37,125 nt of DNA from Elusimicrobiota bacterium (GTDB taxonomy: Bacteria > Elusimicrobiota > Elusimicrobia > Elusimicrobiales > UBA9959), in NCBI GenBank assembly GCA_003450815.1, contig DMES01000071.1, positions 1 to 37,125 on the forward strand. The letters are read 5' to 3'. The position numbers and the translations under genes were made by a program. The notes beneath the pieces are model-generated. The model ran no database searches. It was not told the origin of the DNA and was given only the letters and a program-made list of their open reading frames with translations. This document shows, one piece after another, positions 31,049-37,125 of this stretch (its first letter is position 1; the number at the start of each line of letters is the position of its first letter).

Positions 31049-31111
31049 CCCCGCTCTTTTGGCTCATATGCCACTATCTATAAGCGGTTACTTCGCCCCA
31101 AAAGGGCGGGG
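31049..31111 (-). promoter_or_regulatory. long inverted repeat in the leader of the 520-residue gene
   Basis: CCCCGCCCTTTTGG and CCAAAAGAGCGGGG (minus strand, 13 of 14 pairs) flank about 35 bases. The second arm ends right against the GGGAG ribosome site. Pairing would place a stable stem beside the initiation region. Confidence 0.5.
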
Positions 31112-31118
31112 CCCACCC

Positions 31119-31139
31119 CCGCACATGCGGCATGTGCGG
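31119..31139. repeat. perfect palindrome after the 478-residue-class gene
   Basis: CCGCACATGC and GCATGTGCGG are separated by one base, 36 bases after the stop codon of the preceding gene. There is no U-tract. It may protect the 3' end of the transcript. Confidence 0.55.
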
Positions 31140-31175
31140 AAGCACACGCACTTCACAAACACAGCAAACTTAACC

Positions 31176-32606
31176 TCATTTTCCACCCATCATAGATCCG
31201 AGCATACTAAGTATACCAGCTATAGCCGACATCCATAACTGAGAACCGTTATTTGCTGAGCTACCGGCAAAAGCCAACGCCGCAGCCGCCATAGCACAAC
31301 CACCGCCTATCGTATATATCATACCCAACATCGTCTGCCCGTAAGAACTCATCAACTGGATACCGATCATTAACGCCATACCACCGAGTATCAGGGCAAC
31401 ACCGGCCAGAACCCATCCTATAATTTTCAGGTAAAAAGTAGCGGGTGTATTGCCTGCAGATACCAAATAGCTGGCTATCGCCGACAGTATAAGCGACAAC
31501 ATTATGTACATCATCGCTTTCTGCGGCAAACCGGCCCACGGACTGACATCTGTATTCCCTGATACGTCAGGAATAGTCGGATCATCAGGTGTTCCCCCTG
31601 CGCCGCCGCCGCCGGCACTGCCGGCGTTGTCAAGCGAAGGCGACGTTACAATACCGGCGCCGCCGTCGCCGGCGCCAAGGCCCGTGCCGCCGGTGGGGGT
31701 TCCTTCCCCGGTAGAGCCTGTCCAGGCCTGGTTCTGGGTATGCGCCATGGAATCTATGCCGGTGCCGCTATAAGATTTCTGTGTGGCTTTTACACCCTTG
31801 GCCTGGGAGAAAGATCCCGTACCGAACTTGCCCAATTTCCCGCCCTTTGCGCCTGAAAAAACTGGCCTTGAAGTTTTATTCATGGCCAGCAGTTTCTTCC
31901 TTTGGTCAAACTTGGGCATGGCGGTAAAGCCGGAGCCCACACTGCTGAAGCCGACCTTGTTTCCAAACGCGCCCTGGCCTACTTTATTGCCGAAACCGCC
32001 CATGCCGCTGAATTTACTTTGCCCGGCGCCAAGAGAGCTGGTAAGAGACCCCCCCTGCAGTTTAGCCATAACATCTTCCGCCATGTTGCTCGGCGCGGGC
32101 TGGCTCTGATTTTGGCTCTGATCCGGCTGCTCGCTTGTAGCGGCTGCCGCCTGCGCTTTTTGCGCGGCTCTCGCTTCGGCCTGTCTTTCGGCATCCTCTT
32201 CAAGCATAAGACCGGCTTTTTTATTTGTGCTCTTAAACATATCCAGGGAAGAACCCTGGTGCTGGGCCTGACTCCTTAGAATAGCCGGCACATAATTATC
32301 AGGCGCTTTGGCGCTGTTAAAAGAAGAGTTCTGCACGGGAGCCGGCGCATTATGAACCAGGTACACACCTGTTCCTACAACTACTGCGGCGACGGTAACC
32401 AGCAAGCCCGCCTTGCCCGCAAGCAGCCCCCCCACACCTGAAGAAGCGCCAAACCTGCCTAAGTTGGCCGCGCCCCGAAACGCGGTTCCTTCAACCCCGC
32501 CCATGCCGCCTCTGGCGCCAAGGCCCAGATGGGACCTGAACCAGGGGAGAAAACCTTTTTTTTCTTTCTTCTCCTTAAAATTTATTTCCGGCAAATTTTC
32601 GTTCAT
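31176..32606 (-). CDS. multi-helix membrane protein of the six-gene cluster (paralog of the next gene upstream)
   Basis: I start at ATG 32606, 6 bases after GGGAGG; a GTG two codons earlier is in frame but less likely. The protein has 476 residues. The N-terminus is basic. One helix (about 65-87) follows, then 'SSLDMFKSTNKKAGL', a Gln/Ala-rich stretch and Gly/Phe-rich repeats ('GMGGFGNKVGQGAFGNK'). The shared block runs from 'FSQAKGVKATQKSYSG' to 'NQAWTGS', and a Gly/Pro linker follows. The last 120 residues hold four hydrophobic helices. It matches the upstream 470-residue protein in helix context ('KAG.L'), the 'LDMF' segment, the block and the C-terminal helices, so these two are clear paralogs. 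No family is recognised. Confidence 0.75.
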   Translation of the reverse strand: MNENLPEINFKEKKEKKGFLPWFRSHLGLGARGGMGGVEGTAFRGAANLGRFGASSGVGGLLAGKAGLLVTVAAVVVGTGVYLVHNAPAPVQNSSFNSAKAPDNYVPAILRSQAQHQGSSLDMFKSTNKKAGLMLEEDAERQAEARAAQKAQAAAATSEQPDQSQNQSQPAPSNMAEDVMAKLQGGSLTSSLGAGQSKFSGMGGFGNKVGQGAFGNKVGFSSVGSGFTAMPKFDQRKKLLAMNKTSRPVFSGAKGGKLGKFGTGSFSQAKGVKATQKSYSGTGIDSMAHTQNQAWTGSTGEGTPTGGTGLGAGDGGAGIVTSPSLDNAGSAGGGGAGGTPDDPTIPDVSGNTDVSPWAGLPQKAMMYIMLSLILSAIASYLVSAGNTPATFYLKIIGWVLAGVALILGGMALMIGIQLMSSYGQTMLGMIYTIGGGCAMAAAALAFAGSSANNGSQLWMSAIAGILSMLGSMMGGK

Positions 32607-32631
32607 AAACACCTCCCATGAATGCCATTAC

Positions 32632-34044
32632 TTAAAGCATAAACGACCACATGCTGCTACTACCACCAAATTCCGTTTTAAGTCCATTAACAATTTCTTT
32701 ACTTGAGCCCTCAGTTATACCTGAAATGGCCGAGTAAGCCTGGAAAATAAGGACGCCACCGATCATCATATAAACCATACCCATCATATTTTGGTCAAGG
32801 CCCCTCAGTTTATTACCAGCCATAAGCACAACAGCTGCGGCCGCGCAGGCAAGCATCGCGCAGACCATGGCAATTTTATAGAAACCGGCAGCAGCTGCGT
32901 ACCCAACCGGCACCAGAGCCAAAGCCGCCTTAGCTTTCTTTGCGTAAATACTGGTCGCGAAAATTAAAGCGGCGGCTATCATCATCGCATACATCGCCCT
33001 GTCGGTCCATTTCTCTATTTCCGTATTAGCCGACACCGCCTCCGGCACTTTCGGAGGAGTGGAATCATTTTTACTCAGGCTTGGATCGTTGCCTTTTAAG
33101 TTGGGCCCGTTTGAAATACCGGCTCCGCCAAGGCCCGCGCCGGCGCCGGCGGTACCAACATCACCTGTACCGGCAGTTTCACCGGCAAAAGCATTTGTAG
33201 CCTCACTCCTTGCCCCTGTCGCGCTGGCCGAGTAGGCGGCTTTGGCTCCAAGTTTGCCTGCGTACTTGGCCTGGCCGAAAGCGCCTTTTTTGTTAAAATT
33301 GGGCACTGTATATTTTGGGGAATTGCTGATCTTTGAAGCCAGGGCGCCTTTCATAGACGAGGTTTTGCCCGTGGGAGGCCTGTAAACGGAAGCAAACTGA
33401 TTGCCTATGCCGCCCGCTAGCCCGCCGGAGGCCTGCATCCTTGGAATAGTGGTTCCAGAGCCACCACCACCGCCGCTCTTTCCGCCGAAACTGGGAGCCG
33501 CCTGCAATTTTGGCGCGCCGGCTCCCGCGGCATCAGCGCCTGAAGCCCCAGCCTCACCCTGGGCGGCAGCCGCGGAATCATCCGCGGCCGGAGCCTCAGC
33601 CGAAGCGTCTTTGCCCGAGTTATCTCCAGCCTCGCCGGACATATTTCCCAGGCCGTCTTTTTTGGCCTGCTCCCTGAACATATCCAGGGTAGATGATTCG
33701 GCAGACGCTGAATTCCTCTCTTTAGCCCTTTCCATACCGGCTCTTTGCGACTCTTCCTCTAAATAGTTGTTCTGGAACAGTTCCGGCGTGTAAACGGGTC
33801 TGGAGGACGAACCTACAAAGTTATAGATCACACCCACACCGGCGGCTATTGTGGCCCCGCCAAGCACCACACCCAATATGCCGGCCTTGGTAGCAAACAG
33901 CCCGCCGCCTATGCCTCCGGCGGAACCGGCGGAACCAAGCCCCGACGAAGCGCCGCCCGCAGCCGACGAGCCCCCCCTGAAAAGCCCCGAAAGAGCCGAC
34001 CAGAACCCGCCTTTCTTTTCTTCTTTGTCATTGTAGGTACTCAT
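32632..34044 (-). CDS. multi-helix membrane protein of the six-gene cluster (470 residues)
   Basis: A strong ribosome site (AGGAGGGATTATTATG) marks the start. Residues 10-45 are Gly/Ser-rich and basic, and a helix spans about 52-76. 'SSTLDMFREQAKKDGL' follows, then an Ala/Gly/Ser-rich stretch and 'TTIPRMQASGGLAGG'. The shared block runs from 'FGQAKYAGKLGAKAAYSA' to 'NAFAGET', after which comes a Gly-rich linker. The C-terminal 120 residues form three or four helices ('RAMYAMMIAAALIFATSIY', 'IAMVCAMLACAAAAVVLMAG', 'MGMVYMMIGGVLIFQAYS'). It is separated by 25 bases from its paralog downstream and 21 from the gene upstream, so these are co-transcribed. The function is unknown. Confidence 0.75.
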   Translation of the reverse strand: MSTYNDKEEKKGGFWSALSGLFRGGSSAAGGASSGLGSAGSAGGIGGGLFATKAGILGVVLGGATIAAGVGVIYNFVGSSSRPVYTPELFQNNYLEEESQRAGMERAKERNSASAESSTLDMFREQAKKDGLGNMSGEAGDNSGKDASAEAPAADDSAAAAQGEAGASGADAAGAGAPKLQAAPSFGGKSGGGGGSGTTIPRMQASGGLAGGIGNQFASVYRPPTGKTSSMKGALASKISNSPKYTVPNFNKKGAFGQAKYAGKLGAKAAYSASATGARSEATNAFAGETAGTGDVGTAGAGAGLGGAGISNGPNLKGNDPSLSKNDSTPPKVPEAVSANTEIEKWTDRAMYAMMIAAALIFATSIYAKKAKAALALVPVGYAAAAGFYKIAMVCAMLACAAAAVVLMAGNKLRGLDQNMMGMVYMMIGGVLIFQAYSAISGITEGSSKEIVNGLKTEFGGSSSMWSFML

Positions 34045-34065
34045 AATAATCCCTCCTAAAAGCTG

Positions 34066-35067
34066 TTAATTCGTCTTAGTGCCGCTGCCTATCTGTTTTG
34101 AAGTGTCTGAAGCCGTGTAATTTGGATTTATGGCCGTGGCCATCATCTGGCCCATAGCGCCGAACATTGACCCGAGCGTGGCCTGTATTATCATCTGCAT
34201 TATCATCTTTTTCATTTCCGCATCGCTGTCATCGGTTTTCACCGCTGTCGGTTCCGGCATCTGGACTTTATGCGAGCTCAGGTTCGGGTCGTTCTTTTTG
34301 AGGTCCTGCGCGGCCTGGCCCAAAGAAAGCCCCGAGGCAGCCGCTCCGTCTTCCAACCCGGTGTTGAGGTCGGAGCCGCCGGCCTTGGCGCTCTTTTCAA
34401 AAGCCGAGGCGGCGCCGCCCTTGGCCGCGTCTATGCTGCCGGTTTTAGCCGCCAGCTGGCTTTTATCCGCGGCATTGCTCAGCATGGCCACCAGCGCGCT
34501 TTTGTTGGCCGCATCGGGAGCTTTGCCAAGTTTCAGGTCGCCGGCCGGGGCAAAGTCCGATTTGCGGTTTCCGTTGCCGAAAAATTTATTGTGCGCGCCG
34601 CCGGTTGACATGGAGCTTGAGTTTCCGCCCGTGATTGAAGCCTGAGGGGCAAGCTTCGCGCCGCCCGCGCCCGGCGATGGAGCGGAGGCCGAGGCTGAAA
34701 ATTTGCCGGTCATATCAGGCGCGGGGATGTCGGCTGGAGCGCCTGTCTCCGCGGACAGCGCGTCATCACCGTCGGAGCCGGACTGAAAAAGAGAAGACGC
34801 CAGGCTTTCGCCGGAAGTGGCCGGGTTATCAATCATTTCTCCGCTTAAAGGCGAGCCAGGGGCCCCGCCCTCAGATGGGATACCTTCGCCCAAAGCGCCT
34901 ATATCGGAAACCCTGGATTTAAAAGGGTTGCCTGAGGAGGCGGAAGAGTCAAGCGAAGAATTACTCATAAGCGGCAGAGAAATCCACGCTATAAGGATAA
35001 TTATGGCGATGATGCCGCCTAAAAGGTATTGACCGGACTTGGATTTTTTGTTTTGTAGCTGTATCAT
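34066..35067 (-). CDS. single-pass Ala/Gly/Ser-rich membrane protein of the six-gene cluster
   Basis: I start at ATG 35067, with GAGGGG just upstream. A GTG at 35136 extends the frame by 23 residues but has no ribosome site and would lie upstream of the basic N-terminus that every paralog shows. The protein has 333 residues: basic start, one helix (about 15-35, 'LLGGIIAIIILIAWISLPLM') and a long Ser/Gly/Ala/Asp-rich part. A helical block with 'KSALVAMLSNAADKSQLAAK' and 'SAFEKSAKAGGSD' follows, then 'DLKKNDPNLS' and a Met-rich C-terminal helix ('MIMQMIIQATLGSMFGAMGQM'). 'KNDPNLS' resembles 'GNDPSLSKND' of the 470-residue neighbour. A strong promoter lies about 100 bases upstream. Confidence 0.72.
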   Translation of the reverse strand: MIQLQNKKSKSGQYLLGGIIAIIILIAWISLPLMSNSSLDSSASSGNPFKSRVSDIGALGEGIPSEGGAPGSPLSGEMIDNPATSGESLASSLFQSGSDGDDALSAETGAPADIPAPDMTGKFSASASAPSPGAGGAKLAPQASITGGNSSSMSTGGAHNKFFGNGNRKSDFAPAGDLKLGKAPDAANKSALVAMLSNAADKSQLAAKTGSIDAAKGGAASAFEKSAKAGGSDLNTGLEDGAAASGLSLGQAAQDLKKNDPNLSSHKVQMPEPTAVKTDDSDAEMKKMIMQMIIQATLGSMFGAMGQMMATAINPNYTASDTSKQIGSGTKTN

Positions 35068-35173
35068 AACCCCTCGCTTTTTCCAGCCGTTTGAACCCGG
35101 AACTAAAAAAACAACTACAAACTTTCCCTGACACAATTACTCTGTTCAGGGCAAAGTTGATACCTGCAATAAT

Positions 35174-35205
35174 GTTATAGCAGAAAACCCTTGACTTGTC
35201 AAGGG
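35174..35205 (-). promoter_or_regulatory. sigma-70-type promoter with a perfect palindrome over the -35 box
   Basis: TTGACA (35202-35197) and TATAAC (35179-35174) are 17 bases apart on the minus strand. The 18-bp palindrome CCCTTGAC-TT-GTCAAGGG (35188-35205) covers the -35 box. It is a likely internal promoter, and perhaps an operator, for the second to fourth cluster genes. Confidence 0.72.
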
Positions 35206-35256
35206 CACGCAAGCTTTTGCCCGCATAAAATGCGCGCTCAGCATTCCGGGAGCAAG

Positions 35257-36516
35257 CTATTTTTTACAGGCGGTGGCGCTTAAACACTGATCAAATACCA
35301 GCGGTATGGCATTACCACTGTCATCCTTATCATTTGTCATTGCGAAGCTGCCCCAGGTGCCGTTGGCGTATTCCACTTTCCAATACCCGTTGGAACAAGT
35401 TACCCCCATCTCCTGGCAACCCGATGGAGCGCCGGGCACATAATTAACGCTTTTGGCGGCCCCGTAATCGTTTACAAAACTGCTTATGCCAGGAGGCATT
35501 TTCTGCTCTCCGCTTTTATCAACCGTTTCGCCGCCGGCGGCATTACTGTTTTCGGTATTATCGCCTTGGGCATTACCGTTTGAGGCATCGCTGTTTACTG
35601 AAGAACCGACGGCATTAGCCACAGGGCTGAACATTGAGTTTGCCAGGCCTGTTGTGGGATTGGCGGCATCTTTTGCAACTTCCTTCGCCTTCTGAAGCAC
35701 TGGGTCATTCTTTTCCGCTTCTTTATCCCTGACGGGTGAGCCGACATCCGGAATACCCAACCCTTTACGATCCACATTCTTTAAACTGGCTATTTCCCCG
35801 CTTTTTATGCGGTCCAGCCCGGCAAGCCGGCCGGAATATGCCGCCTGACCCGCCGCGCCGGAAGGCTCCGCGCCAAAACTCGCATCCCATTTGGCTTTAG
35901 CGGTGGATGCGGAATCACTTCTTAAACCCTCCCGCATAAAACCAAGCGAGGCATTCAAAGCTGACAGCGTCCCTTTTTGAGCGGCGCCGCTTTTAACACC
36001 CGTAAAGCCCTGCCGGGCAACACGTATATCCTTGCCGGCGCCTGAAGCCTGAAACTCCGCAAACTCCGATGATGACTTTGAACTTGCGCCGGAAGAGGAA
36101 TCTCGTCCCGAGCCTCTTATACCCATCCGGGGAATAGCGCCTGTGCCGGCAGACAGCTGCGCTGCGCCCCTATGCGCATAAGAAGCCGTCGCTGCGGCAT
36201 TGCCGCCGCCGCTTTCCGGCCGCATCCAGTCTTCAAGCAGCGAGTCGGCATTTTTTTCAACGGCAAAATAACGCTCCCCTGTCTGTTTTTGCCGGCTTGA
36301 AAGTTCCGGTTCATTATCCGTAAAGCCTAAATTTTTAAAAAACGATTCCACGCCGCTCCTCGCCACGGAACCATATGAAAAATTTTTTGTTTTATCGTCC
36401 TTCAGGTCATCGGCGCCGCGGATTATAAAAAATAGAAAGATTCCGCCGCCAAAAAAGAGGAAGAGCAGCACGGAAACGATAAGCGCCTTTTTTCTTCCAT
36501 TGTCGTTTTCAGCCAT
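35257..36516 (-). CDS. first gene of the six-gene cluster, single-pass membrane protein with Cys-rich end
   Basis: This 419-residue protein starts at ATG 36516 without a Shine-Dalgarno sequence, and the promoter leaves only a short leader. It has a charged N-terminus, one helix (about 11-34) and an outside part with 'FKNLGFTDNEPELSSRQ'. An Ala-rich stretch leads to 'GAIPRMGIRGSGRD'. The helical block runs from 'GTLSALNASLGFMREGL' to 'AKWDASFGAE', followed by Asn/Ser-rich linkers. A C-terminal domain (about 345-419) has four Cys ('CQEMGVTC' and 'DQCLSATACKK') and aromatic residues ('YWKVEYANGTWGSF') and is probably disulfide-bonded. The layout, IPRM motif and block tie it to the next five genes. 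The function is unknown. Confidence 0.72.
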   Translation of the reverse strand: MAENDNGRKKALIVSVLLFLFFGGGIFLFFIIRGADDLKDDKTKNFSYGSVARSGVESFFKNLGFTDNEPELSSRQKQTGERYFAVEKNADSLLEDWMRPESGGGNAAATASYAHRGAAQLSAGTGAIPRMGIRGSGRDSSSGASSKSSSEFAEFQASGAGKDIRVARQGFTGVKSGAAQKGTLSALNASLGFMREGLRSDSASTAKAKWDASFGAEPSGAAGQAAYSGRLAGLDRIKSGEIASLKNVDRKGLGIPDVGSPVRDKEAEKNDPVLQKAKEVAKDAANPTTGLANSMFSPVANAVGSSVNSDASNGNAQGDNTENSNAAGGETVDKSGEQKMPPGISSFVNDYGAAKSVNYVPGAPSGCQEMGVTCSNGYWKVEYANGTWGSFAMTNDKDDSGNAIPLVFDQCLSATACKK

Positions 36517-36529
36517 ATACTTTATTTAG

Positions 36530-36558
36530 AGTCTAGCAGAGGAAAATGGAGGGGTCAA
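36530..36558 (-). promoter_or_regulatory. sigma-70-type promoter of the six-gene cluster
   Basis: TTGACC (36558-36553) and TAGACT (36535-36530) are separated by 17 bases, 14 bases from the first ATG. All three promoters called in this window share CCTTGAC at the -35 box. Confidence 0.65.
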
Positions 36559-36563
36559 GGGTC

Positions 36564-36588
36564 CCCGAAAATTGCCGCAATTTTCGGG
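36564..36588. repeat. 23-bp palindrome, copy 4 of 4
   Basis: CCGAAAATTG-CCG-CAATTTTCGG plus one C/G pair at each end, identical to copy 2, lies just upstream of the cluster promoter. Confidence 0.75.
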
Positions 36589-36678
36589 CGCTCGTATGCC
36601 CGTGAGCAAATTCCACGGTAATTCTGTTGCCCACTAAAGACACGCGCCAAAATAACTTGACGCTGTTATAGTGGCAGA

Positions 36679-36762
36679 GTTTACTCAGTCGCGGACAGCG
36701 CCATAGGCCCGCGACAGGCCAGAGTCACTGCCTAAAAAGGCAAAGCAAGCTTTGCCACTACA
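36679..36762. repeat. 84-bp dispersed repeat, copy 2
   Basis: Inverted relative to copy 1 at 21289-21371 and highly similar along its whole length. It contains GGCAAAGC-AA-GCTTTGCC. The 36517-36948 gap (432 bp) holds this repeat, a GGCC-rich palindromic stretch (about 36818-36860), the 23-bp palindrome and the promoter. I see no gene in it. Confidence 0.78.
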
Positions 36763-36948
36763 ATCCTCTGGAGGCGCCGTCTCAAGCCTATGGCAGTGCC
36801 GTAATAGGGACTATGTCTATCATACGGCCAAAGGCCTATGGCCCACAAACGGCCAGAAAAATACGGAGAACCTGAGTAGCTATAAAAAAAAGTGTCTCTG
36901 TTATTTTGTCACAAGCCCTAAGGCCAGCTACCCGGTAATCCGGCAAAT

Positions 36949-37125
36949 TTATCCCACCGGACCCCTATGCCTGAGCGCGATGGCGGCGGCCAGGTCGTCT
37001 ATTTTCTTCAGGTCCTCATCCTGCGGCAGGCCTTTTACCATCACCGGCGGGAGTATTTCCGCCTTTAGATTTGGCAGCATGCCCGCCAGCGTTTCAACCG
37101 CCTTGCCGCCCCAGCCGTAAGAGCC
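36949..37125 (-). CDS. flavodiiron protein (FprA type), C-terminal fragment at window edge
   Basis: The frame runs in from the window edge and stops at TAA 36951-36949; only the last 58 residues are visible. 'GSYGWGGKAVETLAGML' is the characteristic flavodoxin-domain motif of A-type flavoproteins (SYGWGG, near the FMN site). It is followed by 'PPVMVKGLPQDEDLKKIDDLAAAI', a normal family ending. Flavodiiron proteins reduce oxygen or nitric oxide in anaerobes, pointing to an anaerobic or microaerobic host. The diiron domain is outside the window. Confidence 0.82.
   Translation of the reverse strand, partial: GSYGWGGKAVETLAGMLPNLKAEILPPVMVKGLPQDEDLKKIDDLAAAIALRHRGPVG

Noticed and set aside
30336..31238. 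300-codon plus-strand frame opposite the 520-residue gene
   Set aside because: It is Pro/Ser-rich as expected for the shadow of an Ala/Gly-rich gene, has no ribosome site, and the minus-strand gene has a good one.
36752..37120. Plus-strand 122-codon frame at the right edge
   Set aside because: It overlaps the clear minus-strand flavodiiron tail and a repeat; its protein has no family features.

Overview
The window (about 37 kb, roughly balanced GC) is coded almost entirely on the minus strand. Read from 37125 down to 1, it comes from a diderm (Gram-negative-type) bacterium: it has a ComEC, a PilB/PilT/PilC type IV pilus motor, a predicted outer-membrane beta-barrel and a CsgG-like periplasmic protein. 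The gene order and the many large Ala/Gly/Ser-rich membrane proteins do not match any model genome I recognise. An uncultivated lineage such as Elusimicrobiota is a reasonable guess but cannot be proven from sequence alone. I see no rRNA, tRNA, CRISPR array, transposase or phage gene.

Region by region, in transcription order. (1) 36949-37125 is the C-terminal tail of a flavodiiron (FprA-type) protein. (2) 25354-36516 holds six consecutive genes for proteins of unknown family. Each has a basic N-terminus, one N-terminal membrane helix and a long low-complexity Ala/Gly/Ser-rich region. Three carry an 'IPRM' motif, most carry a recurring block ending in an aromatic 'AF.G'-like motif, and three or four end in membrane segments. 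They look like ancient paralogs forming one envelope assembly, and are the best candidate here for an undescribed system. A beta-barrel-like protein follows (24377-25219). (3) 21861-24286 is dnaX-recR. The dnaX gene carries an A10 run exactly where a gamma-type truncated product would be made by slippage. (4) 19221-21206 is comEC with a degenerate metallo-beta-lactamase-like domain. It is flanked by two probable sigma-54 promoters, each with the same upstream palindrome. (5) 17308-19043 is a sigma-54-type operon: a secreted protein, a CPBP-family membrane protease and a 64-residue membrane protein. (6) 13167-16986 is a probable sensory module: a small membrane-anchored Cys peptide, a membrane-anchored solute-binding protein and a hybrid histidine kinase with two receiver domains. 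(7) 8918-13115 is nadK-recN-gltX. (8) 1656-8743 is a pilus operon: a GYF-domain membrane protein, pilB, pilT and pilC, ended by a strong intrinsic terminator. (9) 766-1379 is a type II toxin-antitoxin pair with its own promoter and operator. (10) 1-665 is the start of a CsgG/FlgO-like protein with TPR repeats.

The intergenic DNA is unusually structured. It holds: imperfect hairpins made of degenerate 7-bp units (five intergenic copies plus one inside the kinase gene); four copies of a 23-bp palindrome with CCGAAAATTG arms; two copies plus a divergent third of an 84-bp mobile-looking repeat; and matching hairpins upstream of pilB and pilT. Housekeeping genes mostly lack Shine-Dalgarno sequences, while the accessory genes mostly have good ones.
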